DNA from: Potentilla sterilis
Lineage: Eukaryota > Streptophyta > Magnoliopsida > Rosales > Rosaceae
DNA length: 64,000 bases
Reading direction: 5' to 3'
Assembly: GCA_963682095.1 (NCBI GenBank)
Contig: OY821759.1
Coordinates: 53,409,133-53,473,132, forward strand
Below are positions 44,712 through 56,095 of this stretch, piece by piece. Numbering within the stretch: the stretch's first letter is position 1; each line of letters starts with the position of its first letter. A model generated the notes under the pieces. The model was given only the letters and a program-made list of their open reading frames with translations, was not told where the DNA came from and did not search any database. Position numbers and translations under genes: made by a program.

Positions 44712-45794
44712 ATGGCTGACACTCAGCGTCCAGAATTTGACATCTTGGATGTCCAAGGCAAGGAATACAAGAGGTGGGTCTCAGATGTTGAGAACACTTT
44801 CATTGGTAAAAGATTTACTGCCACCATCAACCCTCCTGAGGATGAAAGCTTACACGCTTCTCCTGAACAGAAAGCACAAGCCCTGATGTTTCTCAGGCGC
44901 CATATCCATCCAACGCTCAAGAAGCAATACCTGAGGAAAACTGATCCCAAAGAGCTATGGGATATCCTCAAGGACCGCTTCGACAATGTGCATGACGCAC
45001 AACTCCCAGACCTCATGTCTGATTGGGAGCAAATCCGCTTACTGGATTTTGATTCCGTCCAGGAATATCATCAGACTATGCTAAACTTGCAATCTGATTT
45101 GAGCTTTTGTGGGGTCGAAAAGACCGATGATGATATGATGGAGAAGACTTTCACAACGTTCCCAGAATCTGCGTCCATGTTGTCGCATCAGTACCGCGAT
45201 CTCCGCGAGAAAGGCACTATCAAAACCTTCAGTGATTTGATGAATGTCCTTCAGAGAAAGGAGAGGTACCATGAGTTGATTCTTACCACCAATAAGAGGC
45301 CTCGAGGACCGAAATTCATTGCGGAATCTCATCAAGCCCGTGGTAAAGCTTTTAAGCAGAAGCATCAACCTCATGAACGTCAAGCACCGCCACCACGTAC
45401 GCCAAGAGCAATACGTGGCGGACGAGGAGGGAGAAGAGGCGTCGGCCGTGGCCGACCGCTTTCTTGGACAAGGGATGATGGCAGAGCCGCCGCTCCCAGA
45501 GGGAGGAACAGTTTTGGTTCCGGTCCCAGGCGTGGTGGCCATCCGCCGAACAATGCTTCGGCTCCTTGCTTCAAATGTGGTTCTACGAATCATCTCCAAC
45601 GCGATTGCATAGCAAGCAGAGATATTCAAGCCGCTTACAAGAAACACAAACAATACATAGAACAAGAAGCACACTATGTAGGAGACTTTGAGGAAGAAGT
45701 ATACGATGAGGAAAATACGAACTTCGCCATCGATGACTTCCAACCTACCAAGAAACGTAGGACTCAGGAGTATGATACTCCAGACTATGAATAA
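44712..45794 (+). CDS. Copia gag protein
   Basis: A 360-residue capsid protein. The N-terminal half is a UBN2-type gag domain (LWDILKDRFDN, DWEQIRLLDFDSVQEYHQ). A basic Arg/Gly-rich stretch follows, then one CCHC zinc knuckle (CFKCGSTNHLQRDC, about 45567-45608), and an acidic C-terminus (DFEEEVYDEEN). It packages the element RNA in virus-like particles. The frame is intact and ends in its own TAA rather than running into pol, which is in another frame far downstream. Confidence 0.95.
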   Translation: MADTQRPEFDILDVQGKEYKRWVSDVENTFIGKRFTATINPPEDESLHASPEQKAQALMFLRRHIHPTLKKQYLRKTDPKELWDILKDRFDNVHDAQLPDLMSDWEQIRLLDFDSVQEYHQTMLNLQSDLSFCGVEKTDDDMMEKTFTTFPESASMLSHQYRDLREKGTIKTFSDLMNVLQRKERYHELILTTNKRPRGPKFIAESHQARGKAFKQKHQPHERQAPPPRTPRAIRGGRGGRRGVGRGRPLSWTRDDGRAAAPRGRNSFGSGPRRGGHPPNNASAPCFKCGSTNHLQRDCIASRDIQAAYKKHKQYIEQEAHYVGDFEEEVYDEENTNFAIDDFQPTKKRRTQEYDTPDYE

Positions 45795-46969
45795 GTATTT
45801 GACTTCGGTCATGAGATACGTGTTCAAGTTTGATTTTGATTGTTATTTTGACAGAATAGTCAATAAATCACGACTTTGTTCGATAAGTCGTTCTATTTAG
45901 AACAACCTTGATGTATTTTTGAGTTGTCATCAATAAAATCTATCTTATTCTACGAATGATTTGAGATTTTTACATCCCTGAAAGCAAAATTGGTTCAATG
46001 CGTCCAATTCTCAATGGCATAATCATTTTGAGTTCACCAAAATTCTGGTGATGTTAACTCATATCCGAAAAATCACAAAGACAAAAGGAGAGATCCGCGA
46101 CACGCCATCCGCGATCCGCGATACGCCATCCGCGATCCGCGATACGCCATCCGCGATCCGCGATACGCCATCCGCGATCCGCGATACGCCATCCGCGATC
46201 CGCGATACGCCATCCGCGATGCGAGATATGCCATCCGCGAGCCGCGATACACGATCCGCGATCCGAGATCCGCGATCCGCTATCCGCCAACTTGGTCGCG
46301 ATCCGCCAGGACTCGCTCGCCATGGCTATTCGCCAACTAATCCGAGATCCGCGATCAGCGATCCGCCAACTTGGCTGCGATCCGCCATGCCTCGCTCGCC
46401 AAAGCCCATAAGCGCTTGGCCGCGACTCGCTAGGCCTCACCCGCCATGGCCAATCGCCAGCTTGGCTCAGCACCGAATCCGGTTTTTGAAACCAACAATC
46501 GATAGCCTATCGAACAAATGCAACTTTTGCATCAATGGCTCGGCAACAAAGTGTCTTCGGACTCGTCATGCTTCGGATTTAGCTCAACCGTCGCATCGCA
46601 TTGCCTCAATGCCTGACCGACTCTCACCACTCGCCTTGCTTCGGCTCGGCCTCTGGGTAGCTTTGGCCTTACCACAGCTTCGGCTTTGGCTTGGCCCCGG
46701 CCTTTGCCTTGGCCTCGGCCTTGGCTCGGCCACGCCACCTACGACGGTGTCCGGTCTCAATCTCTGAACTAGGCTATGATTATCAATGGTGATACTCGGT
46801 GATTAAAATGCGGCTTATATCTTTCTCTCAAGTTTTGTCGTTGCCATGGCTATGTTATTGGCCTTAATGCACTTCATTTTGTGATGATATATTGTTTCAG
46901 TACACTTACTTTAAAGTGTTCGCCAAAGTCTAAAGTAGACTATTGATTCAAGTTACATTGTTTTTGTAG
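45795..46969 (+). other. Spacer between copia gag and pol
   Basis: About 1.2 kb with no recognised protein domain. Its middle is a 21-base tandem repeat followed by GC-rich, Ser/Arg/Pro-coding low-complexity sequence. A 239-codon open frame from 46048 follows the repeat (7 residues per unit) but reads as translated repeat, not as a known protein. Confidence 0.7.
46090..46290. repeat. 21-bp tandem repeat in the copia spacer
   Basis: The unit GATCCGCGATACGCCATCCG, plus one C, repeats about six times nearly perfectly, then decays into variants. It is head-to-tail without spacers. Because the unit is a multiple of three, several frames stay open through it. Confidence 0.9.
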
Positions 46970-49900
46970 ATGTATCAAGGCGAGATTGAGTGTTTGTTGG
47001 ATTGTGCAACAACTCACACGATTCTGAGGAATCGGCAATTGTTTTCGGATTTTACGCCAAGAGAATCGTCGTTATCTACGATGACAGGAACTGGACCCGT
47101 AATTAAGGGTCGTGGCACTGCTCAATTCTTACTGCCAAATGGCACTGAGATTCGGGTAGAGGACGCCCTATATGCGCCTAAGGCGCCAAGAACCTTGCTA
47201 GCTTTCAAGGATGTGCGTGACAATGACTATCACCTCAGCACTTATGTTGAAGATGGAACTGAATATCTGTTGATCACCTCCACTCAATCTATGCGCACTC
47301 GCATTGTGGAGAAGTGTAAGCGAGTTCGCAATGGCATGTATTTCACAACCATTCGAGCCAACGAATCTCATGTTGTTATATTATGTGATTCTGATGCTTA
47401 TAAGCTTTGGCATGATAGACTCGGTCATCCGGGTCGTGATCTGATGATCCGTATTTTGAAATGCTCCCACGGTCATCCATTTTTCCGATCACAAAAGCAC
47501 AGAGGGCGCCTCGGCCTCGGTTCGGCCGTGCCGTCGATAGCCGCCTCTCGCTTCCAAGGAGAGGTTCGGCCCCCTCCTGCTTCTCATGCTTCTGTAGCGA
47601 TGTCTAATGCTCATCGTTCGTTTTGTAAAGCTTGTTCACTAGCAAAACTTCAAGCAAGACCATCTTTTGCTATTGATAATAAACAGAATATTCCGTTTCT
47701 ACAACGAATACAAGGTGATATTTGTGGACCTATAACACCAGAATGCGGACCATTTCGATATTTCATGGTTCTGGTTGATGCATCAACGCGTTGGTCACAC
47801 GTAGCGTTGTTGTCCACGAGGAATGCTGCATTCGCTAAACTCCTAGCTCAGATTATTAAGCTTCGGGCTCACCACCCGGACAATCCGATTAAGTCCATCA
47901 GACTGGATAATGCTGGAGAGTTTACCTCAAAATGTTTTGATGACTATTGCATGTCAGTTGGGATTGAAGTTGAACATCCCGTACCCCACGTTCATTCTCA
48001 GAACGGTCTTGCAGAAGCCGCTATCAAGAGACTACAGCTTGTAGCTAGGTCTCTTGTCATGGCCACAAACTTGCCAGTTTCGGCATGGGGATATGCAATA
48101 TTACATGCAGCTATGCTTATTCGTCTACGACCCACAGATAGCCAACCATTTAGTGCGTACCAGTTGGTAACTGGTTACGAGCCTGATATTTCGCATCTGC
48201 GTACTTTTGGTTGTGCCGTATATGTGCCTATCACGCCTCCACTGCGTACCAAGATGGGTCCACAACGACGATCAGCTATTTATGTTGGATATGAAGCACC
48301 AACTATTGTCCGCTATATAGAGCCTATGACAGGTGATCTGTTTACTGCAAGATTTGCAGATTGTCACTTTGATGAGACATCCTTCCCGCCGTTAGGGGGA
48401 GATGGGGCCGCATCCGTCCCAAATGAACGTCAGGAATTGACGTGGTTCTCTCCCACTATGTCTCATTATGATCCCCGTACGTCTCAGTGTGAGACTGAAA
48501 TACAACGCATATTAGAACTACAAAAGGTGGCGGATACGATGCCCGACTCCTTTACTGATATTGCGAAAGTGACAAGATCAACCATACCTGCTGCGAATGT
48601 ACCTGCAAGGCTTAACATTCCTCGCCATGCGCGAGCACGCGCCGCCGGTCTCGGACCCGCAGCCCTAGGTGCCATCGGCAGCCTAGGCTCGGCACCTCCA
48701 AGTGGAGAGCCGGCGTCGACTTCGGATCCTCCTAGAAAGAGGGGGAGACCAATCGGTTCCAAAGACAATGTACCTAGAAAGAGGGCATGTGTCCAGGCAC
48801 AAAGCGATCCGTTCATCATCGATACTGTGACGCCGTCACACGAGATTGTCTCCGACTATACCTATGTCCAAGAATCAACTCTGAATCATCTGGGGGACGC
48901 CTCAGACTCACTGTTGATGTTGGAGAACAAGGAAATCTCACTAAACTACTTATGCATGCACAATCTGATGGAAAGAAATTCCATGTATATCGATGATGCA
49001 TTCGCCTACGCCGTTGCTCAAGAAGTTATTGACGACGACGATATGGAACCCCGCACTGTTGATGAATGTCAACGTAGGGCGGATTGGCCGAAGTGGGAAG
49101 AAGCAATCCAGGCTGAACTAGACTCTCTAAAGAAAAGGCAAGTATTCGGACCGGTTGTGCCTACACCGCCGAACGTGAAGCCTGTTGGACATAAATGGGT
49201 CTTTGTCAGAAAGCGCAATGAGAATGGCGAAGTCCAGCGATATAAAGCTCGACTCGTGGCGCAAGGTTTTTCTCAACGCCCTGGAATTGATTATGAGGAG
49301 ACGTATTCTCCTGTCATGGATACTATTACCTTCCGATACTTAATAAGTTTGGTAGTCTCAGAGAGACTCAATATGCAGCTTATGGATGTTGTAACTGCGT
49401 ATCTTTATGGGGACCTAGATACGGAGATGTACATGAAAGTGCCAGAAGGACTTTCGTTACCCAAGTCAAGTGAGCAAAAACCACGAAGTTCATTTGCTAT
49501 CAGGTTGAGACGATCTCTATATGGACTCCGACAATCTGGTAGGATGTGGTACACACGGTTAAGTGATTACTTGATTGGGAAAGGATACAAGAATGATGAG
49601 TTGTGCCCTTGTGTGTTCATAAAGAGAACAAGTTCAGGATTTGCCATTATAGCCGTCTATGTCGATGATATGAACATCATTGGAACTCTGAATGAGATCA
49701 ATGAGACCGCTAGCTATTTGAAATCCGAATTCGAGATGAAAGATCTGGGAAGGACTCGGTTTTGCCTAGGCTTAGAACTAGAGCACCGAAGTGGTGGAAT
49801 TTTTATACACCAGTCTGCATATGTCCGAAAGATGCTCAGGCGATTTAACATGGACAAAGTTATGCATCCTACAGGCACTCCCATGGTCGTTAGAAGTCTG

Positions 49901-50872
49901 GATATCAACAAAGATCCCTTTCGTCCGAAAGAAGATGACGAAGAGGTCTTGGGGGCTGAATATCCATATCTTAGTGCGATTGGAGCTTTGTTATACTTAG
50001 CACAATGTACTAGACCAGACATCGCTTTCTCTGTGAACTTGTTAGCTAGATTTAGCTCTGCGCCAACACAACGTCATTGGGTTGGAATCAAGAACATCTT
50101 CCGATACCTTAAAGGAACCCTTGACATGGGCTTGTACTATCGATACACTCATCAGGATTCGACACCTAGTCGATCTCTTGCATCTAACAGCACAAACCAT
50201 GGCTCGGATTGCCATCCGCCAGCCATATCCGCCAGGACTGGCTTTGGTTCATCCATCCGCCATCCTGCAGCCATATCCGCCAACTTATCCGGACCCGCGG
50301 ATGCTAAGTCGTGGTCCCGATACGGCTTTGGCGATACCCCCTCCTACTCAGATACACCAAATGATGTAATGGTAGGATTTGCTGATGCTGGATATTTGTC
50401 AGATCCACACAAAGGACGTTCCCAAACAGGTTATGTTTTTACCATTGGGAATACGGCGATATCTTGGAGATCAACCAAGCAAACCCTTGTTGCTACCTCC
50501 TCGAACCATGCTGAGATTATTGCACTACATGAAGCAGTCAAAGAATGTATTTGGCTTCGCTCAGTTATATCTCACATTCGAGAGTCTAGTGGACTTGAGT
50601 CTACTACGATGGGACCAACTTGCATATTTGAAGATAATGCAGCATGCATTGAGCAGATGAAGTTGGGATACATTAAGGGTGACAATACTAAACACATTTC
50701 GCCTAAGTTCTTCTACAATCAGCAGCAGCAAGAGACTTTGAATATCCAGGTGAAGCAAGTCAGCTCAGAAGAAAATGCAGCGGATCTGTTCACCAAGTCT
50801 CTACCTAAATCTACATTTATGAAGCATGTAAAGCGCATTGGAATGTGTCGCTTATCCGAACTCAAAGACTGA
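46970..50872 (+). CDS. Copia pol polyprotein (protease-integrase-RT-RNase H)
   Basis: An intact 1300-residue frame. Protease lies at the very N-terminus (LLDCATTH, active Asp at residue 11). Next come a GAG-pre-integrase zinc-binding segment (LWHDRLGHP, with CKACSLAK later), the integrase core (IRLDNAGEFTS, then HSQNGLAE), RT (WVFVRKRNENG, YVDD at 49658-49669) and RNase H (GFADAGYLSDP, EDNAACIEQM, DLFTKSLP). Three stretches look inserted compared with ordinary copia pol: about 47505-47600, 48620-48730 and 50160-50350. They are GC-rich and echo the spacer sequence. The ATG directly follows an acceptor-like TTTTTGTAG, so expression may use splicing. Confidence 0.95.
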   Translation: MYQGEIECLLDCATTHTILRNRQLFSDFTPRESSLSTMTGTGPVIKGRGTAQFLLPNGTEIRVEDALYAPKAPRTLLAFKDVRDNDYHLSTYVEDGTEYLLITSTQSMRTRIVEKCKRVRNGMYFTTIRANESHVVILCDSDAYKLWHDRLGHPGRDLMIRILKCSHGHPFFRSQKHRGRLGLGSAVPSIAASRFQGEVRPPPASHASVAMSNAHRSFCKACSLAKLQARPSFAIDNKQNIPFLQRIQGDICGPITPECGPFRYFMVLVDASTRWSHVALLSTRNAAFAKLLAQIIKLRAHHPDNPIKSIRLDNAGEFTSKCFDDYCMSVGIEVEHPVPHVHSQNGLAEAAIKRLQLVARSLVMATNLPVSAWGYAILHAAMLIRLRPTDSQPFSAYQLVTGYEPDISHLRTFGCAVYVPITPPLRTKMGPQRRSAIYVGYEAPTIVRYIEPMTGDLFTARFADCHFDETSFPPLGGDGAASVPNERQELTWFSPTMSHYDPRTSQCETEIQRILELQKVADTMPDSFTDIAKVTRSTIPAANVPARLNIPRHARARAAGLGPAALGAIGSLGSAPPSGEPASTSDPPRKRGRPIGSKDNVPRKRACVQAQSDPFIIDTVTPSHEIVSDYTYVQESTLNHLGDASDSLLMLENKEISLNYLCMHNLMERNSMYIDDAFAYAVAQEVIDDDDMEPRTVDECQRRADWPKWEEAIQAELDSLKKRQVFGPVVPTPPNVKPVGHKWVFVRKRNENGEVQRYKARLVAQGFSQRPGIDYEETYSPVMDTITFRYLISLVVSERLNMQLMDVVTAYLYGDLDTEMYMKVPEGLSLPKSSEQKPRSSFAIRLRRSLYGLRQSGRMWYTRLSDYLIGKGYKNDELCPCVFIKRTSSGFAIIAVYVDDMNIIGTLNEINETASYLKSEFEMKDLGRTRFCLGLELEHRSGGIFIHQSAYVRKMLRRFNMDKVMHPTGTPMVVRSLDINKDPFRPKEDDEEVLGAEYPYLSAIGALLYLAQCTRPDIAFSVNLLARFSSAPTQRHWVGIKNIFRYLKGTLDMGLYYRYTHQDSTPSRSLASNSTNHGSDCHPPAISARTGFGSSIRHPAAISANLSGPADAKSWSRYGFGDTPSYSDTPNDVMVGFADAGYLSDPHKGRSQTGYVFTIGNTAISWRSTKQTLVATSSNHAEIIALHEAVKECIWLRSVISHIRESSGLESTTMGPTCIFEDNAACIEQMKLGYIKGDNTKHISPKFFYNQQQQETLNIQVKQVSSEENAADLFTKSLPKSTFMKHVKRIGMCRLSELKD

Positions 50873-51060
50873 TTGACTATCAGGGGGAGTTCTCATCTAG
50901 ACTTCAGGGGGAGCCTAGTTATGCATGTCTCACATACTTGTAGTTGGTGCGTTGTACTCTTTTTCCTTAGACCATGCTTTTATTTTTGCCCAAGAGGTTT
51001 TTGTTTGCTGGCAAAGGTTTTAACGAGGCAACGGTTCATGCACCATTGAGGACGCGACAC

Positions 51061-51069
51061 AAGGGGGAG
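51061..51069 (+). other. Polypurine tract of the copia element
   Basis: AAGGGGGAG immediately precedes the TG of the 3' LTR. Two similar GGGGGAG runs occur at about 50882-50912, possible secondary tracts. Confidence 0.85.
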
Positions 51070-51254
51070 TGTTCAAGGAAGGTTAACTCCGTAACTTCCG
51101 TGGTGTGTCTTGTCCTAATAAGACTTGTAGTCTAGATACTCTATTAGATAGGGAATCCCTGTTCGCCAGGGATACTTGATGTAATGCCTATATAAAGGCC
51201 TCCTTATCAATGAATAAACACAGAGAGATTTATCAATCTATTTCTCCTACAACA
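51070..51254 (+). repeat. 3' LTR of the copia element
   Basis: Identical by eye to the 5' LTR over 185 bases and followed by the CTTTA target duplication. Confidence 0.95.
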
Positions 51255-53332
51255 CTTTAAAAGTTTTTAAATATAATTGATGTATATCGACACAGTACTC
51301 TAATGTAATGTATATTTTAGAGACAAACTATGATATGCATGTTTAGTGATCGATGCATTGGTGAGTCGATGGTAGAGTTTTACTCGTTCAAGCAAGTACA
51401 ATGGAAAAGGAAGGTCGTAGAATGCAGTGATGAAATCAATTATGTAACCATGTAGAGTATGGGTCAAAGAAATTTGTGGAGTTGTTGAGATTATGACTAA
51501 TATTATTAATCTCAAAATACGCTAATGTAACTTACACTAATGCCCTTCTATGTTCATTGCATTTTAGGGTAGAAAATTAGATGCCACGCTAGGTTAATTT
51601 GGGTGAGTAACCGTGAGGAGCTACTGCAACCTTTCGTTGACCTAGCTAGCTTAAAGAGTTTCCCAAGCTATTTACAGTCAAGGAAAGAAGGATCAATACT
51701 TTTGCTCAAGTAGAACTAGTCTTCAACGATTAATCTGTGTGTGTGTGTATAGATAGTTTCATCAAATTGAAATATGATCTCAATTCCTCATCAACCACCG
51801 CAACGTACGTAAACACTGCGGGTCTGCGGTGATGACTAAAAAGAAACTCATTGTTCTTGCTTAATGAAGCTACCGGAGTACTAGACCATGATTCCATTGT
51901 CCTATCAACTTTAGGAAACTCTGGATTATTAACATGCATGGTAGAATTCCTTAGCAGATGAGGCCGGGAGTTCGACTTCACCACTTCCCGGTCCAGTGGT
52001 GACAAAACAACCTTCCTATAGCCCATGCTAATTTTTTTTTTCCGGGATATTCCATCAGAAATGTGCTTTACTGAGATCGGTTTACTTTGGAATTGATTTA
52101 CCAATGTAATTTGGAAAAGGAAAAAAAAAAAAAAAGAAGCAGCACGTCCTTCATGAACTTTTGCGTGTAATAATATGTGCGGACTTGGGCTGCTGTTACA
52201 TAAACTAAAATCTGTGGCACAATATGGGCCGAAAGGCAGAGATCCTGAAGATCTTCAAAGGCCTGTACCCGAGATCTGCCCACTGGGAATAATCCAAATT
52301 TGAAGAAAGGTTGATGATTTGATTAGACATATAGAAGCGAGGTGGGCTCGTAGCAGTGGACCATTGACAGCAGTGACCGGTATATATCATCATTATGGCT
52401 CTCTTTGCCAAATTCCAAAAGCTGTTGGAAATAATAGCATGACTATCCCACTGATCGAACGCAATCGATTTTATTTTTCAAACAAGAGAAACCTATCTTT
52501 TCTACTAATCCAACTGAGTGTGATCGAAGCTGGGATTACACTTTAGCCTTTTTGGTTGCGCGTGCTAAGATTAAAGTTATGAAAGAAAGCCATGGAGGTG
52601 CATGCCTGCCAACAACTGAAGCAGAGAGCCAAAGAGCGGGGTGGATTCCCCAGAACCATGCGTACCTTCACCGTCGTTTTATGTTTGAAGCTACTGCTTA
52701 ATTAACTGAAGCAACTAGTAAATTAGCGGATGAGTGATGATGATATGATCGAGGGTTAAACTCGATCGATCGCGACCAGCCATATGCATCTCCATCAATC
52801 CCTATCTCCATTTCTATCTATCTGCAATTCTCCTGCACACATATATTGCTAGATATACGAGTTGATAGCGCGTTTAACTTGTCTAGCTAGCAGCTAAATC
52901 ATGGCCGGTGTCTCTCTCTCATGAGTCTCATCTCAACCTCAGATCCAGAGAGCCCGAGGTCGTTGTCCGGTTGTCCCCTATTTCATGCATATACCCCATA
53001 TATTATCCACATCTTTGAAAAGAAAAGAAAATTATTTGCTTGATTAATATGAAACTACAAAGCCGGGAGAGGCTAGTTAGCTAGTCCTTGAGCACTATTG
53101 CACCCACTAAATGCATGCACAGAAGCTGGAAGCCTGAAACAGATCAACATATATACCGACTTCATTATGTTTACAGGTATATTGCTTCAACCTCAAGTTT
53201 AATATATACTCTGATGAAACAGCAAGCATTAATAAGACTTGTACAGCACAGCCCTCATGAAGCCCTAGCTTTGCGATATGTATATTTTTATTAGCATAAA
53301 TATTTTGGTTTTGGCACAAACTGTGTTCCCAA

Positions 53333-53545
53333 GGAATGGGATCCTCTCCTAATGGGATCCTCCTCATACCCTCCTCATAAAACAATCTGGGCCATCTAAT
53401 TTTAATCCAACGGTCCAAAATCCTATGTTACTATTTAGACAACCCCTGCAAAGCAATCTGGGCTATCCAATTTTAATCCGACGGTCCAGATCTCATGAGG
53501 TGAGGAGAGAGATTTATGAGGAGAGAATCCGGGTCCTGTTCCCAA
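53333..53545. mobile_element. MITE-like element
   Basis: The left side has GGGATCCTCTCCT and CCTCCTCATA; the right side has the inverse form (TATGAGGAGAGAATCC, then GGTCC), giving imperfect inverted termini. Internally a phrase of about 34 bases (AATCTGGGCCATCTAATTTT, then AATCCAACGGTCCA) occurs twice, at 53382 and 53455. There is no coding capacity. Ends and target duplication are not firmly set. Confidence 0.45.
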
Positions 53546-55828
53546 TAGATGTCTTAAACAGTGTAGCATATATAATAAAGATAGATCTTGGAGGACCGTG
53601 ATCGAGTACCAGTTTTATACTTTCATTTATATGATCCATTCACACTTAGGTGACTACTAGTTCGACCTATTTACAGATGCTGCTATCTGCTACAGGCTTC
53701 TTCAAAATAAATCATTTACAGCAGCTAGAAACTGAAGGTTGATGAACAGGGGTGTTTATATCTACATTCGTATATATAGCTTTAGATTCAGGTGATCGAT
53801 CTCAAAAGATCCCCCGAAGCCAAAGAAAGATTTGAGATCGCTATAGAAAGAAAGAAGACAAGCTCACAGATAGTCATGGCAGGGCCATCGATCTTACATA
53901 TCTGATCCTTCTTAACACAAAGATACAAAAAAGATCTACACAACTCTATTTTCTGGCAGATCATGATAGATACTGTTCATTCCACGTGCTGTGAAAAGCG
54001 ATTTTCAGTAACATCAAACACGTATATATTCTTACTTCAAAACTTCAAATTAACGTTCCTGAAACCCAGATTCTGTTGACATCAAATACAGCTAGATAAG
54101 CTTTCACTTGTTTATCAATGATTTGACGTAGAAAACAATTAAAGTCTAATGTGTATTTTGACATCAAGCAGTCTCTGCCTCATTGGCTTGACATATACTG
54201 AGAGATCGCTTTTCATTAGAAACCTCTCTACGGATGTACCAAGATTCATGATCAATATTATTATTGGGGCAAGCTAGCTGGCTAGCGCCTTATAAAGTCA
54301 TTGGCATTTATATAGAAACTTTGAAAATGAAAAGCATGACGGGTATCCATCCCATTCATGTTGACCACCATGGCCATGCCACACAATATAAACACTAGCC
54401 AAATATGTTTCTTTCAATCTTGATGTGCTCCATCACACATATGTTATGTACGTATACATACACTAAAAAATACATTCATATACGTACGCGTACACCTACT
54501 TTGAAGTGAACAGGTTTAATGAATCCCCATTCGGATATTCATATGTGGTGTAAGATTGTGCGCTAAGCATCAAATGCCCACAAACCACGCAAAATCTGAA
54601 ACAAGAAAACCCTAGATATTGTTACGATACATGGTTAGTTTTGAAGTCGTACTCACCCGCATTTCCTTTATCAATGAAGCAAATAGAATTCGTAGGTGAA
54701 ATCTCTTTCCAACAAAGTAAGTAAAGAACATTACGTGCAAGTCGTGTAACATCTGAGCTAACAACTCGTGGTAAGAGTACGAATATTGAATTGTGGTATA
54801 TATCTTTGATAGATTAAGATGCGCACTTTGTGATTGTGCCTTTTCGTTTCTCTAATTAGGGCCCTGTAATTTGCTCAAACCACGTTTTGCACGAAAAGTG
54901 TTTACTTTAATCTAAAAGTTTATGTGATTAGGCACAAAAACATTAAAACGTGGATCAAAGCTCATGATTATTCGCAAAAATAACAAGCTCATAGTGTTGT
55001 TGTTCTATTCCATATATTATCATTATTCATAAGCCGAGCTCGATCTTTAATCCAACAAGTAATTATAACCTTGTACATGTGTATGCCATCGTGCAAGTGA
55101 AGTAATATATATAGACACACACATATATATATATATATATACACACACACTGCAAATTGAATTTTATGAAAGAACCTTCCCGTAATATTCTTCAAAGCAT
55201 GTTTATATATAGTTAGTTTCTTCATGATTAGTTAGGCAGTAACATCTTTAGTAAAGTACGCGTTATTATGAACTAGGAAATTAAAGGCACTACCTAGCTA
55301 GTGAGATTAACAGTTAAAAGTACTTTATTAGAGAGTCATTAAATTAAGATATTTAGTTATCAACTTATGATGGGTCAGATCAAAGAAAAAAAAAATAAGA
55401 AAATTTAGGGTAGGTGAAATATTGTTCATCTACATACAAATAGATAAATAATATTCATCTCAAAATTAAGCCCGAGAAGACCAAACTAAACTGAAGAACT
55501 TTAATCAAAGTAGCCGTTCTTGATTACTAAGGGGATTATACTAGGCTATTCGATCAATTATATCTTAACGTGGAAAAATATTGTTGATCTTGTTTTAATT
55601 ATTCTTGAAAATCTCTGAAAATTTTGTTCAACATGCATGCAAGGACAAACACCATCTTTTGTAAATTCTACAACTGCCGTTAGGGTGCTAAACAACTCAG
55701 CATGTTGATTTAATCAGTGCCAATCAACTTAGAACTCATTAATTAAACAAATAATGCTCCTTCCATTTCTATTTTATATCCTAGTGCATGTATAGTTTTT
55801 GCACATCAATATTGGATGTATACGGCTG

Positions 55829-56095
55829 TATATACACATTATGTAATTGTAATGCTTGCGTAGTTATAGGTTGCTAGCATACGATATTGATTTTTTATAA
55901 ACTATTCACACTTTATATATACACATTATATAATTGTAATGCTTGCGTAGTTATAGATTGCTAGCATACGATATTGAATTTTATAAACTATTCACACTTT
56001 ATATATATGCATTATGTAATTGTAATGCTTGCGTAAGTTATAAGTTGCGAGCATAAGATATTGATTTTTTGTAAACTATTTACATTTAAAGTGGA
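55829..56095. repeat. Tandem repeat, ~87-bp unit, three copies
   Basis: The block CATTATGTAATTGTAATGCT through TTGCTAGCATACGATATTGA and ATAAACTATTCACACTT recurs with a period of 86-87 bases (anchors near 55837, 55924 and 56010). The third copy is the most diverged. No coding content. Confidence 0.85.

Larger units (their letters stand above)
43748..51254 (+). mobile_element. Full-length Ty1/copia retrotransposon, 7507 bp
   Basis: Complete element with identical 185-bp LTRs (43748-43932 and 51070-51254) and a perfect 5-base target-site duplication CTTTA (43743-43747 and 51255-51259). The order protease, integrase, RT, RNase H defines Ty1/copia. A primer-binding-like CGTTATCAGCACG follows the 5' LTR and a polypurine tract AAGGGGGAG (51061-51069) precedes the 3' LTR. 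Gag and pol are separate open frames with about 1.2 kb between them. Neither frame is broken, so the element may be autonomous and its insertion is very recent. I do not assign a lineage. Confidence 0.97.

Noticed and set aside
46090..46290. Regular repeat array that might suggest CRISPR
   Set aside because: Units are contiguous with no unique spacers, and this is a plant nuclear retrotransposon.
46048..46767. 239-codon open frame with a seven-residue repeat
   Set aside because: It is the translation of a 21-base tandem repeat plus low-complexity sequence. The opposite strand is also open over much of the same stretch, and no family signature is visible.
51730..52104. 124-codon open frame on the minus strand
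   Set aside because: No domain or homologue recognised, and it sits in AT-rich intergenic sequence.
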